Positions 16,936 to 25,879 are shown, numbered from the stretch's first letter. The stretch: DNA of 64,000 nt from Phycisphaeraceae bacterium (GCA_019636735.1 JAHBWY010000005.1:154117-218116), one strand, 5' to 3'. Translations and numbers: made by a program. The notes: generated from the letters alone by a model not told the origin.

Positions 16936-17940
16936 ATGAACGGACACAAGAGCGTGGGCGGATCTCAATTGGACATGCGTCGAGTCGGCGCGGCGTGCGC
17001 ACTCGGAGGGCTCGCCCTCATCCTGATTGGTGTGCCGGCTGCAAGCGCCGATGACACCCCGCGCCAACCGCCCGCCGGCGCGCCTTCAGGATCGGGAGGC
17101 GGCGTCTCCGGCTCCACAACGCCATCCTGTCCGCTGTTCTTCGAGGTCTTGTGTTATGGGCCGCCGCCTGGCCCGGACGATCCGCCCGTGCCTTCGATTC
17201 CCTGCCCATGCGGGCCCGGTCAGTGGGTTCGACTGGATCCCGAGATCACCTGTGACCCCGCGAGCCCGACCGCCAGTCATGACGGCGGCGGCAACATTCT
17301 GGCTTTCAAGACCGCGAAGGCACTCCCTGATCGAGCCGAGGTCAGCCTTCAGGCCTTTGGCCGAAGCGGATTCTTCAATCCAACCGGCGCTTACGCGGGA
17401 GGCGTCAGCGCCATGTTCAGCTTCGTCCAGTCGGAGATCTGGGACGGGCCGGTTCCGGCTTGTCCCCGAATGGTGTCAATCACAGCAACTGGCGGAACAT
17501 CGCAGCTTGTGCAAACCACGACGACCGCTCGACCCGGCTGCAATGCGAGTGCGTCATCAAGTGTCTCCGGCTCTTGCAGCAGCCTCGGGGATGCCAGCGC
17601 TGACTTCGACAACACGATTGAAGCCAGTGCCACGCTCTTCGCCATGATCGGCATCGTCAACCTTGCCGGCAATATCGGCGCGCAGATCGACTTCGACAGC
17701 GCAACCGTGTCCGGAATGTTCTCCTCGCTCGACAGCTGGCAAGTCATTGGAACCGGTTCCGCGACCGGAACGGCCGCGCTCTCGGTGAAGTCGAATCGAA
17801 AGTACTGCGCGTTCACCAACAAGCCGGTCACTCGCCGAGCAAGTGGTACAGCCACTGTTGCGGGAGGAGCGGCTGTCGGCAACGGTGGCTCATCGTCCTT
17901 CTCTGCGATGGCCGTCGTGCAGTTGGCCGTCGGAGGCTGA
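16936..17940 (+). CDS. Secreted protein of unknown function, first of a three-gene cluster
   Basis: 334 residues from ATG 16936 behind GGGGG; a GTG/ATG 17 codons upstream is less likely. Signal peptide: CALGGLALILIGVPAASA. Then a Pro/Gly/Ser-rich spacer with paired cysteines (SCPLFFEVLCYGPPPGP, PCPCGPGQW) and a beta-rich C-terminal region of about 230 residues rich in Ser, Ala, Thr and Gly (TATGGTSQLVQTTTTA, SASSSVSGSC). Looks like an exported adhesive or surface protein. No family recognised. 25 bases before the next gene, so probably one operon. Confidence 0.6.
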   Translation: MNGHKSVGGSQLDMRRVGAACALGGLALILIGVPAASADDTPRQPPAGAPSGSGGGVSGSTTPSCPLFFEVLCYGPPPGPDDPPVPSIPCPCGPGQWVRLDPEITCDPASPTASHDGGGNILAFKTAKALPDRAEVSLQAFGRSGFFNPTGAYAGGVSAMFSFVQSEIWDGPVPACPRMVSITATGGTSQLVQTTTTARPGCNASASSSVSGSCSSLGDASADFDNTIEASATLFAMIGIVNLAGNIGAQIDFDSATVSGMFSSLDSWQVIGTGSATGTAALSVKSNRKYCAFTNKPVTRRASGTATVAGGAAVGNGGSSSFSAMAVVQLAVGG

Positions 17941-17965
17941 TCAGCGGCCACTTCTATCGGAGTCC

Positions 17966-19903
17966 ATGATGCATCAGAGCCCGTCTTCAATTCACGGACC
18001 GCGACCCGGTGTGCGCCTCGGTGCATGCCGGGTTGCCTTGGTAGCCATCGCTTGCACAATCCCCGCGGCGACCGCATTTGCTTGGCCCCAGAGCCAGGAG
18101 GCGGCACCTGAACATGACCACATCGAGTTCATGGAGAGTGTCAGGCGACAAGGTCGGCAGCAGTTCATCGAAGCTGTCTCTGAGACAAGGCGCTTGATGC
18201 ACCGCAATCTTGAGGAGATGGCTGCACTCGAGCGCTCACAGGACCGTCGACCGCTTCTGGCTCGGAAGCTGGCGACCGATTCGGCGATGCTCCCAGGATT
18301 GCTCATACTTGAGCTCACTCGCGGCATCCGATGTGATCCGGCTGCACTGCTCCGCTACGACTTTGAAGGCGATGGGATCGAGTTGGCAGTGCCTGCGAAG
18401 TTCGATCTCGACCCGATCGAAGAGCTCGCACAGGGCGTCTCCAGCGCGCTCGGTCAAGGCATCGCCTTCGAGTATCGCTCCGAACGAACTGGTGCCGAGG
18501 GGGAGGACTTCCCGGTTCTCATCCACTGGCTCGGCCATGCCGCCAAGCCCCCGGGCGGGCGAGACGCTGACGCGAAGGCCGTGCTGCTCGCTCATTGGTT
18601 TGAGCCATTCCTCGGGACCCGGCAGCTCGACTTCCCGCTGAACCCCGAGCTACTCAAGATCGAATTCTCCTCGCGCAGCGCGATGATCCAAGCAGGTCCG
18701 CCGAGTAACGCCGTCCGCTCGGAGAGCTTTGGTGCCTCCGTTCCCCCGATGATCAATCCAGGTGAGCTTTACGACCTTTTTGACTCGCTCCGGGTGGCAG
18801 CGCACCTCCAAAGGGAGCCTCGGACGACCGCAGATGGGCGATCGTCGACCATCCACGTCCGACGACCACCCGGCGCCGACGGCCCTCAAAGCAGTTACAT
18901 GCGCGAGGTCGACTGGCGAATCGGGCCGCTTGGCGTAACTCACTGCTCGGTTTGGCAGCCCCTCATCATGATGCCCTACGAGTCGCCGAACCGTCTCGTT
19001 GGCGAAGCGCGAGTCGAGGATCAACTCGTCGGGAGTGCCGAGGTTGTTCCCGTTGCACGCCTCGAGTGGTTCCCGGGTGGACTGGAGGTGGAGATCCTCT
19101 TCGATGTGCAAGGGAAGCTCCGTGGCGGCCTGCCCGCAAACCCGAGCGCCGCCAGCTCGCCTCGATTGCCGAGTTCAATCGACATTCGCACCCGTGGTGG
19201 CGTGCTTGCGCGAAGTGTGTACCGCGACTTCCACATCGGTGATCATGCTGAGTCGATCTCCTCGACACAGAGGCTGCTCGATGATCAGGTGACGGAGCTT
19301 TACGAGTTCGCGCACCAGGCACGCGCTTCCGAGATTGAAGTACTCAGGAGTGGCGCGGTTCCGACATTCGACGAACCGGAGACTCTGGGCGCCACTGATC
19401 CCCTTCTTGCGAGATGGCGGCTCCGGGTGAACCTGCTGGTTGCCGCGCGCCTGGGGGATCAGCAACTGCATGATCGCTCCATCGACTTGATGCAGCGACG
19501 CCTACGACAGGATGGCGTAGCCTTGAAGTGGGCCATCCGAAATGCTCAAGCGTGGGTGCAGGAACTGGCAGGCCCCATGGACATGCCCGGAGCCGCAATT
19601 GAACTTGCGCTACCTGCGTGGCTCGCACTGATGAGCCAGGCTGACCCCGAGACGGCGCTCTCGGAGGTGGCTCGCCTCGCCATCGGCGGCCAGTGGGCGT
19701 TCGCACTGCTCGCCGCGCGCACTCTGGAGGGCCGGAACCTTCCACCCGGTGCGCTGGATTGGATCAATCGGCTGAAGCCGCTTCTCTCTGAATGGGCGCG
19801 CGGAGGACCAATGGCGCCGGTCCGAGAGGGCCCGCTCCGGCACTGGACCGCTCGAACCAACCAAGTCCTTCTTGAACACCTGACCTTGGAAGGAGCACCA
19901 TGA
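17966..19903 (+). CDS. Large secreted protein of unknown function
   Basis: 645 residues from ATG 17966 (ATGATG tandem start). Signal peptide: LGACRVALVAIACTIPAATAFA. The mature protein is mixed alpha/beta with no recognisable motif. Notable stretches are a helical region after the signal (EFMESVRRQGRQQFIEAV), DWRIGPLGVTHCSVWQPL in the middle and a helical C-terminal third (about 480-640). Overlaps the next gene by four bases (ATGA), so the two are translationally coupled. Probably acts with its neighbours in the envelope or outside the cell; nothing more can be said. Confidence 0.6.
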   Translation: MMHQSPSSIHGPRPGVRLGACRVALVAIACTIPAATAFAWPQSQEAAPEHDHIEFMESVRRQGRQQFIEAVSETRRLMHRNLEEMAALERSQDRRPLLARKLATDSAMLPGLLILELTRGIRCDPAALLRYDFEGDGIELAVPAKFDLDPIEELAQGVSSALGQGIAFEYRSERTGAEGEDFPVLIHWLGHAAKPPGGRDADAKAVLLAHWFEPFLGTRQLDFPLNPELLKIEFSSRSAMIQAGPPSNAVRSESFGASVPPMINPGELYDLFDSLRVAAHLQREPRTTADGRSSTIHVRRPPGADGPQSSYMREVDWRIGPLGVTHCSVWQPLIMMPYESPNRLVGEARVEDQLVGSAEVVPVARLEWFPGGLEVEILFDVQGKLRGGLPANPSAASSPRLPSSIDIRTRGGVLARSVYRDFHIGDHAESISSTQRLLDDQVTELYEFAHQARASEIEVLRSGAVPTFDEPETLGATDPLLARWRLRVNLLVAARLGDQQLHDRSIDLMQRRLRQDGVALKWAIRNAQAWVQELAGPMDMPGAAIELALPAWLALMSQADPETALSEVARLAIGGQWAFALLAARTLEGRNLPPGALDWINRLKPLLSEWARGGPMAPVREGPLRHWTARTNQVLLEHLTLEGAP

Positions 19904-21174
19904 CGACCCTTCACTCGTCCACCAATGCCGGTGATGTACCCCACCTCTCAACCGCGGAACTCCCGCAGCCGCGTGTGCAGTCCCTTCAGAGGCGGTGGCG
20001 GCGAGGCCTTGAAGCGACACTCAGGAACCCTTGCGGGGCTCGCCGTCCCCGGCACACGACCGATGGCGACCAACTGCGATCAGTGCTCGCCATTCTGATG
20101 CTCTCATTGACGGCCATCGCGTCCTCAGCACGCGCCGACGAGGTACTTGCCGAGCGCCTCATCGACGGGCTCCGAGCGTCGAAACTCCTCACACCCACGG
20201 CCAAACAGATTCTGGAGCCCTACATTCGGCGAAGCGCCACACCGCTGCCATCTCTTCCGGTGCAAGTCCTCGTCCGAATCGATCGTGATCTCGCCAATGC
20301 CATCGATGGTCGCGAGTGGCCCTTCTACTTCACGGGCTCGACGCTGACGATGGAACGACTTCAGTGGATGGGACAGGGTCTCGAAATCGCCATCGAGCGA
20401 CTTGAGTTTCTCTCCTACCCCACAACAGAAGAGTGCAACCAGATGGCATCGTGGGCGACGATCGCAGGGAACGCCGCTGCTCGCTTCACGCGGGAGTCGT
20501 TGGCCGATGAGTCGAGCGAGTTGCGGGACGACATTACTCGGGCCTTGCGCCTCCATTTCCAAGAACAGGCTTGGCGATTCTGCAATCCCTTCGTTCCGAG
20601 CCTTCTCAAGCCCTGTGAGACGAGTTCGACCGAGGAACTTGAGCAGCGACTCATCAAAGTGCTGCAGGATTCCGAGCTCATTGAGTCCTCTCGCAGCGCC
20701 CATCGCGCCTTTGAAGAGGCTGCCAACGCCAACGCCGAGCAAACCTTCGGCGAGGAACTGCGCCGTCAGGTCCGGATGTCGAATGAGTTCATGATTCAAA
20801 CCAAGGCGCTCACGGAAGCCCTCGTGGATTTCAACGCCCCCTGCCTTGCCTCGATCCGGGGCAGACTGAGCCCGCCCGCGTGGCACACCGAACTCGGCTC
20901 GATCATCTCGCAGCGGGAGCTTGAGCTTCAAGCGCAAGCCGCATCCCGCGGTAGCGGGGCAGCCGTTGTGGGAGCGCAGGCATCTGGGTCGAGCCCCTCG
21001 TCATCAGGTTCCCGCGGTACTCAGGGAGACCGGCTATCGATCGACGATGCGCTCGCGCAGGCCTTTGCCGGAAGCGGGGTCCGCGTCGAGTTCTCAACGG
21101 CACTGCTTCCCAACTCATGGATCAGATCGGAGCGCCTCTGGCGCGATTGGTCCGGGGAGAAGTCGACGGAGTGA
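19900..21174 (+). CDS. Secreted helical protein of unknown function, third of the cluster
   Basis: 424 residues; start ATG overlaps the stop of the previous gene. The hydrophobic export signal is set well inside (SVLAILMLSLTAIASSARA, about residues 61-79), after an Arg-rich N-terminal extension of 60 residues, so a later start or a long signal is possible. The mature part is largely helical with two Cys pairs (CNQ, CNP, KPCETS, NAPCL). A low-complexity Ser/Gly region (about 350-370) precedes a C-terminal segment. A short hairpin without a U-tract lies just after the stop. Confidence 0.55.
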   Translation: MTTLHSSTNAGDVPHLSTAELPQPRVQSLQRRWRRGLEATLRNPCGARRPRHTTDGDQLRSVLAILMLSLTAIASSARADEVLAERLIDGLRASKLLTPTAKQILEPYIRRSATPLPSLPVQVLVRIDRDLANAIDGREWPFYFTGSTLTMERLQWMGQGLEIAIERLEFLSYPTTEECNQMASWATIAGNAAARFTRESLADESSELRDDITRALRLHFQEQAWRFCNPFVPSLLKPCETSSTEELEQRLIKVLQDSELIESSRSAHRAFEEAANANAEQTFGEELRRQVRMSNEFMIQTKALTEALVDFNAPCLASIRGRLSPPAWHTELGSIISQRELELQAQAASRGSGAAVVGAQASGSSPSSSGSRGTQGDRLSIDDALAQAFAGSGVRVEFSTALLPNSWIRSERLWRDWSGEKSTE

Positions 21175-21180
21175 CCGGAA

Positions 21181-21194
21181 CCCCGACTTCGGGG
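21181..21194. terminator. Short hairpin between convergent genes
   Basis: CCCCG-ACTT-CGGGG, five paired bases and a tetraloop, in the 42-base gap between the convergent secreted-cluster and DUF2231 genes. No T-run, so only a weak terminator candidate. Confidence 0.3.
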
Positions 21195-21216
21195 GAGTGA
21201 ACGACAACCCGAGTCG

Positions 21217-22245
21217 CTACTTCGCGCCTTGCGCGATCCACTGTCGCACGAGGGCGACTTCATCTTCGGTCAGTCTCGGGCCCTCGGGTGGCATCGCGAA
21301 CTCATCACCCGCAGGAAGCAGCAATCGACGCAGAAGTTCGCTCTCCTCGGGCTCGCCCACTCGGACAATCCAGTGACCATCGGAGTTCTGCCGGATGACA
21401 TCACTCACGCGTCCAAGTGCAAGTCTGCCCTTCCGCCGTCCTCCCATGTGGCACTCCGCACAGCGCGCCGTGAACAATGGGCGAATGTGCACCTCATAGA
21501 GAATCGCCTCGACGGTCTCACTTGAGCCGCCTGCGGCAACCGGCAGAGTGAGCTCGCCCGCGTTGCTCGACTCGGATGACTCGTGCGCCTCGCCCCGCTC
21601 CTCCGGTGACGACCGTGTTGACGGCGCAGTGGAGCGGCGCTCATCAGGGCCCTCATCTCGGTGCTCATCGCGGCGCTCTTCACCGCGCTCATTGCGGACC
21701 CGATCCGAGTGCTCATCCGAGTGCCCATCAGCGTGGTCGGACCTCTGGCCGAAGATCGTCGACCGCACCGCCTTGAAGAGCGTTTCGGTGGTGAAGCCAC
21801 TGCCCCACTTCATCTCGCCACCGAGGTGGCCGCACCAAGCCAAGAGCGCGGCAACTCCAATCATGGCCAGCCTCACGATCAGGGATCCTCGGGCGTTGGT
21901 CGAGCCGTCGGCCGATCGCTTCTGCCTGCGACGCAGCACGGCCGCGGTGATGGCCACGACCCACAGCAGAATGACCGACGCGATGCCGCTCCAGCGATGC
22001 AGCGTCATCAGCGTGCTGTCATCGTCATGCGCTTCCGCAAGCAGGAGGCCCGACATCGCCGCAGGAATCGCGAAGACAGCGGCCGCCCAGAGGAGGGTGA
22101 AGCCCGTCGGGGTCGGTGCCGATCGCCTGCGCAACCAGCCCCAGCACTCGACCATCGCGGCGAAGACCCCCAGGGCCAGCGGGAAGTGAAGAACCGCAGG
22201 GTGCAGACGACCTATGGCGGTCACCCAGAGTTCAGCCGTGCTCAC
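21217..22245 (-). CDS. DUF2231 membrane protein with C-terminal planctomycete cytochrome-c domain
   Basis: 342 residues from GTG 22245. N-terminal half: four or five transmembrane helices of the DUF2231 type (AIGRLHPAVLHFPLALGVFA, WAAAVFAIPAAMSGLLLA, SGIASVILLWVVAITAAV). A His/Asp/Glu/Arg-rich charged linker (about 170-225; repeated DEH/DEHRDE) leads to a PSCyt1-like domain with haem motif CAECH (about 266) and EFAMPPEGPRL plus RQWIAQGAK at the end. Likely an electron-transfer protein on the outer face of the inner membrane. The GTG lies six bases after TACCAT; an ATG at 22263 is the alternative. The frame extends upstream only through a repeat array. Confidence 0.8.
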   Translation of the reverse strand: MSTAELWVTAIGRLHPAVLHFPLALGVFAAMVECWGWLRRRSAPTPTGFTLLWAAAVFAIPAAMSGLLLAEAHDDDSTLMTLHRWSGIASVILLWVVAITAAVLRRRQKRSADGSTNARGSLIVRLAMIGVAALLAWCGHLGGEMKWGSGFTTETLFKAVRSTIFGQRSDHADGHSDEHSDRVRNERGEERRDEHRDEGPDERRSTAPSTRSSPEERGEAHESSESSNAGELTLPVAAGGSSETVEAILYEVHIRPLFTARCAECHMGGRRKGRLALGRVSDVIRQNSDGHWIVRVGEPEESELLRRLLLPAGDEFAMPPEGPRLTEDEVALVRQWIAQGAK

Positions 22246-22251
22246 ACTCCG

Positions 22252-22257
22252 ATGGTA
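22252..22257 (-). promoter_or_regulatory. Predicted -10 element of the DUF2231 gene
   Basis: TACCAT on the minus strand ending six bases before GTG 22245. It lies downstream of the ATG at 22263, so if active it excludes that ATG. Confidence 0.45.
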
Positions 22258-22267
22258 TCGCATCACC

Positions 22268-22567
22268 GCCGAAGCAAGAGGCGACGACCACCGGCCGCGC
22301 AATCCACACACCGCATCTCCTACCTCTCGCAGCCCGCCCGACCGCGGAAGCACGCGGCGACATGTGCAGGCAGCTCCACACACACGGCAATGCCCAACTC
22401 TCGCGGCTCGCCCGACGACCAAAGCAAGGCGCGACAGCCCCCGACCGGTCAACACACACGGCATCGCCCAACGCTCACCGTCCGCCCGACCGCTGAAGCA
22501 AGAGACGACGGCCCCAGGCCGCTTGACACACACAGACGGCATCGCCCAACGCTCACCGCTCGCCCGA
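22268..22567. repeat. Degenerate tandem repeat, four copies of 74-78 bases
   Basis: Units end in CGCCCGA at 22341, 22415, 22489 and 22567, spaced 74, 74 and 78. Each unit has a GAAGCA-like start, a CACACAC run, GGCATCGCCCAA (varied in copies 1 and 2) and a CTCACC or CTCGC segment. A partial fifth copy follows. The array lies between the divergent DUF2231 and methyltransferase genes. The copies differ by many substitutions and have no spacers. Confidence 0.75.
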
Positions 22568-22659
22568 CTTCTGAGGCAGGGGCCGATGGCTCGAGAGTCG
22601 CCGATCGGACTGCAGACCTCCAGCGACGCGACAACGCCGCTCACCCGGAGCCGCTGTCG

Positions 22660-22665
22660 TACCTT
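22660..22665 (+). promoter_or_regulatory. Predicted -10 element of the methyltransferase gene
   Basis: TACCTT ending eight bases before ATG 22674. Confidence 0.4.
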
Positions 22666-22673
22666 GAACGGAC

Positions 22674-23774
22674 ATGAGCGGCCCTTGGCAACCCTTCGAC
22701 TGGTATCGCGATGTCCTCTACTACGACATCATCTTCGACCAGACCACCGACGATGAGGTCCGCTTCCTGCTCGGGGCTCTTGCGCGGCATGGCCAGACTG
22801 CTCGAAGCAAGGCGCTTGCGGCAGCACGACACTCAGGGATCGCTGCCGACGAACGCGGAACTCGACGCGGTGCAGCAGGAGCGCCGCACCGTGACAACTC
22901 CGCGATCGCTCGCGGGGAGACGCGCACGACCACCTGTGCGGTGACGCGCACGACCACACGCGAGGGCCGGCGCACGACCGCTTGCGAGGTGACACGCGCG
23001 ACCGCCCGCGACGGCCCGCGCACGGCTGCTCGCAAGGTGACGCCCGCGACCACTCGCAAGGGCCCGCACACGACTTCTCCAGTTCATTGCATCCGTGTTC
23101 TCGAGCCCGGCTGCGGAAGTGGGCGTCTCATCAACGCCTTCGCTCAGCTCGGCGCCGAGGTGCTGGGTTTCGATATCGAGCCTCGCGCCCTCGAGTATGC
23201 GCGGCGCCGACTCCCACCCGGATCGCGCGCACGCCTTCAGCGTGGCCGCTTTGACGACTTTCGTGCGCCGCGCGAGTCGTTCGATCTCGCCCACTGTCTC
23301 TACTCCACGCTCCTTCACGCGACGAAGCCCGGCGAAGCCGAGGAGCACTTGCGGCGAGTCTGCGACGCCCTCGCGCCGGGCGGCCTCTATGTCATCGGCC
23401 TGCACCTGAGTGACCCCACCCGCCGCGAAGTGATTCGCGAGCGCGCCGACTGCACTCGGCGCGGCGTACGCGTCATCTACACCCTTCGCCACGGAGTACC
23501 GGATCGAACCACACGCCTCCAGCCGATGCGCTGTCGACTGGCGATTCGCCGGGCGGGGCGCACTTCCGTTCGTCGCCTCGAGAGCCAGTGGGACTTTCGA
23601 ACCTACGACGAGCGCCAACTGCGTGCGCTCCTTCGAAGCGAACCGCGGTTCCGACTGGTGGCCACGCACGACTTCCACCACGATCTGGACAGTCTCAACG
23701 AAGGTCGCGATGCCAGCTTCGATCGAGTCCTCATTCTGCGCCGCGACCCGGCGCGAGCCCGTGCTCGAAAGTAG
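22674..23774 (+). CDS. SAM-dependent methyltransferase carrying an internal minisatellite
   Basis: 366 residues. N-terminal YRDVLYYDIIFDQTTDDEVR is followed by an Arg/Thr-rich repeat segment (about 78-136) and then a class I methyltransferase fold: motif I LEPGCGSGRLINAFA (about 142), FDIEPRALEYAR, motif II region SFDLAHCLYSTLLH, and LAPGGLYVIGLHL. The repeat (units of 16 residues, such as GRRTTACEVTRATARD and GPRTAARKVTPATTRK) separates the N-terminal helix from the fold without breaking the frame. Substrate unknown. It begins eight bases after TACCTT. Confidence 0.8.
   Translation: MSGPWQPFDWYRDVLYYDIIFDQTTDDEVRFLLGALARHGQTARSKALAAARHSGIAADERGTRRGAAGAPHRDNSAIARGETRTTTCAVTRTTTREGRRTTACEVTRATARDGPRTAARKVTPATTRKGPHTTSPVHCIRVLEPGCGSGRLINAFAQLGAEVLGFDIEPRALEYARRRLPPGSRARLQRGRFDDFRAPRESFDLAHCLYSTLLHATKPGEAEEHLRRVCDALAPGGLYVIGLHLSDPTRREVIRERADCTRRGVRVIYTLRHGVPDRTTRLQPMRCRLAIRRAGRTSVRRLESQWDFRTYDERQLRALLRSEPRFRLVATHDFHHDLDSLNEGRDASFDRVLILRRDPARARARK
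22914..23080 (+). repeat. In-frame 48-base minisatellite within the methyltransferase gene
   Basis: About 3.4 copies of a 48-51-base unit encoding 16-17 residues rich in Thr, Arg and Ala. The copies keep the reading frame, so copy-number change would lengthen or shorten the protein without truncating it. Confidence 0.7.
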
Positions 23775-23911
23775 GCCACGAGGCTCTTTCGTCTCATCGA
23801 CGCGCCATGACGGAGTGACCTCGCGAAGTCGTCGGGCATCCCGCCGCATCACCACACCCGCTCACCCTCGGCCCGCACACTTCTTTCGTTGCGCCCCAAG
23901 GCTCGCACCCC

Positions 23912-24883
23912 TCACTCCAAGTGCTTGCGAAGGAACTCAAGCACGGCGCGACGAGCCTCGGGGTGAGTTTCCTGCAAGGTGTTGTGACCGCCGCCTTCGA
24001 ACGCAAGCAGCGTCACCTGATCAGGCGACGAGTCGCGGAGCCGTTCGCCATGCACCACCGGCACGAGCGTGTCATTCGCCCCATGAATGATCAGGATCGG
24101 CGTGTCCGTCGTGCTGAGTGCATCGATCGGTGCGTCGCCGTCACTGACGAACAGCCAGCAGAGGGCCCGCACGATCACATTTGGCCTGCTGCCGCCAAGG
24201 GCCGTGGCCGCCGCCAGGCGCCACGATGCAAATGGACTCTCGAGCACCGCGCACTTGAAGTCACTTCGCCGCCCAAGCAGCGAGAGCCCGACGGCGCCGC
24301 CAAGTGACTGGCCGAAGAGCGCGATACGCTCCGAATCAACCTCCGGCAGCGCGAGCATGGCATCGAGCGCAGCCACCGCGTCGCTTATGACCGCCCGTCG
24401 ACCTGTCACCGACCCGTGACTCTCACCGAATCCGCGATAGTCAAAGAGGAAGAGGTTGAACCCCTGGGCGGGGATCCACGATGTGAAGTCGAGATGCCAA
24501 TTCATGTTTCCGGCATTGCCGTGCACATGCAGGATGGTTGGGCTGCGCCCACTTGCATCAGCAATACCGCCCGCCAGGTGCTGCCCGGCACTTCCTCTTG
24601 CAGGAATGAACCATCCGCAGAGGCGCGTGCCATCGGATGACTCGAACCAGACGACCCGCGCCTCGGGGAACTTCGCGGGCGCAGGGGTCGGCTCGCGATA
24701 GGGGTGAAAGAAGAGACGATCGGTGCAGCCACCCACTCTGAGGAGGAGGATCAGCACCGCGATCACCGCCGTCAAGCGAAGCGGCGCCGCCCACCGCCTT
24801 GCCGGACGCGCTCTGCCGCCCGATTGGCCATGACCCGCCGAGGTGCGCCCACCCGCCCCCCGCTCTTCGGACCCGCGACTCAC
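23912..24883 (-). CDS. Alpha/beta hydrolase (BEM46-like serine hydrolase)
   Basis: 323 residues. An N-terminal membrane anchor (LRLTAVIAVLILLLRVGGC, about 36-54, possibly a lipoprotein signal) precedes an alpha/beta-hydrolase fold: HVHGNAGNMNWH (oxyanion region, about 118), FDYRGFGES, nucleophile elbow FGQSLGG (about 192), Asp in IHGANDTLVP and His in EGGGHN. Substrate unknown. Its start overlaps the stop of the CDF transporter gene by four bases, so both belong to one transcript that begins at 25839. Confidence 0.85.
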   Translation of the reverse strand: MSRGSEERGAGGRTSAGHGQSGGRARPARRWAAPLRLTAVIAVLILLLRVGGCTDRLFFHPYREPTPAPAKFPEARVVWFESSDGTRLCGWFIPARGSAGQHLAGGIADASGRSPTILHVHGNAGNMNWHLDFTSWIPAQGFNLFLFDYRGFGESHGSVTGRRAVISDAVAALDAMLALPEVDSERIALFGQSLGGAVGLSLLGRRSDFKCAVLESPFASWRLAAATALGGSRPNVIVRALCWLFVSDGDAPIDALSTTDTPILIIHGANDTLVPVVHGERLRDSSPDQVTLLAFEGGGHNTLQETHPEARRAVLEFLRKHLE

Positions 24884-25839
24884 CCGTCACCTCGCGGGGG
24901 ACAGCACCGGCACGCTTCATCGTCACAGGGTTCGACATGGGCCGTCGCATTGCCGAAGCCGAAGTGCTGCTCGATCTCATGTTCGATGGCCGAGGCTGCA
25001 TCATGCGCCGAGCGGACGTCGGTGGCGTCCGGCAACCTCATGTGAAACTCCACCCAGTGCTGCCTGCCAACATGGCGAACTCGAAGCTTGTGCCAGGAAC
25101 AGATGCGGGGCGGATTTCCCTGTGCACCCGTGTGGCCATCAAGCAGGCGCTCGATCTGTGCAAAGTCATGCGGATCCTGCTCGTCAACGAGATCGCCCAG
25201 CGCGCGGCGCACCACGCGCACTCCGGCGATCCCGATCACGAACGCCATCACCATCGCCGCCAGCGGATCGATCCACGCCGCGCCAGTCACACGCACCAGA
25301 AAGAGCGCCACGATCGCCGCGCCCGTCGTCGCCGCGTCGGCGAGCAGGTGCTTGCCGTCGGCATCGAGCGCCGGGCTTCCGAAGCGGCGCCCCAGGCGAA
25401 GCAGCCACATGCCCACCGCGCCATTGATCACCACCGTGCCGATCAGGAGCATCATCGCCAGGTCAATCGCCGCAGTGTTCAGTTCCCCGGAAATGAACGC
25501 CTCGATGGCCCGCCACAAAATGACCACGGCGGCAATCGCAATCATGCCCCCCTCGAGCGCCGCTGACAGCAGCTCGAAGCGGCCGTGACCATAAGGATGC
25601 GATCGATCTGCGGGGCGATGGCTCTGACGGATGGCCCACCACGCCACGCCACTTGCGACGACATTCACGACGCCCTCGACCGCATCGGAGAAGACCGCGG
25701 CGCTGCCGGAGATCTTCCACGCCACGATCTTGGTCGCGGTGAGCGCCAGCGCCACGATCACGGCGACGCTCGCCGCTCGCTGCTCCAGGCGCGCCGTGGC
25801 CAGATCGATCATCAGGGGATCGGACCGTCTCTCAGCCAT
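24880..25839 (-). CDS. Cation diffusion facilitator (Zn2+/Co2+/Fe2+ efflux family)
   Basis: 319 residues from ATG 25839. Five to six transmembrane helices; metal-site motifs in TM2 (FSDAVEGVVN) and TM5 (HLLADAATT, His-x3-Asp), and the family signature SHPYGHGRFE between TM2 and TM3. A cytoplasmic C-terminal domain (about 215-310) ends in EACRCC, a possible metal-binding tail. Exports divalent metal against protons. A further N-terminal frame (26 codons) is ignored because TACGCT ends six bases before this ATG. Operon with the alpha/beta hydrolase. Confidence 0.9.
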   Translation of the reverse strand: MAERRSDPLMIDLATARLEQRAASVAVIVALALTATKIVAWKISGSAAVFSDAVEGVVNVVASGVAWWAIRQSHRPADRSHPYGHGRFELLSAALEGGMIAIAAVVILWRAIEAFISGELNTAAIDLAMMLLIGTVVINGAVGMWLLRLGRRFGSPALDADGKHLLADAATTGAAIVALFLVRVTGAAWIDPLAAMVMAFVIGIAGVRVVRRALGDLVDEQDPHDFAQIERLLDGHTGAQGNPPRICSWHKLRVRHVGRQHWVEFHMRLPDATDVRSAHDAASAIEHEIEQHFGFGNATAHVEPCDDEACRCCPPRGDG

Positions 25840-25845
25840 GCGCTT

Positions 25846-25851
25846 AGCGTA
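25846..25851 (-). promoter_or_regulatory. Predicted -10 element of the CDF operon
   Basis: TACGCT on the minus strand ending six bases before ATG 25839. The divergent stress-protein gene has CACAAT (25868-25873) six bases before its own ATG. Confidence 0.5.
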
Positions 25852-25879
25852 TCGGTCGCGGTCATGGCACAATGCTCGC

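Noticed and set aside
22268..22567. Candidate CRISPR array at 22.3 kb
   Set aside because: No constant repeat separated by unique spacers; the whole 74-78-base unit is loosely conserved, which fits a minisatellite.
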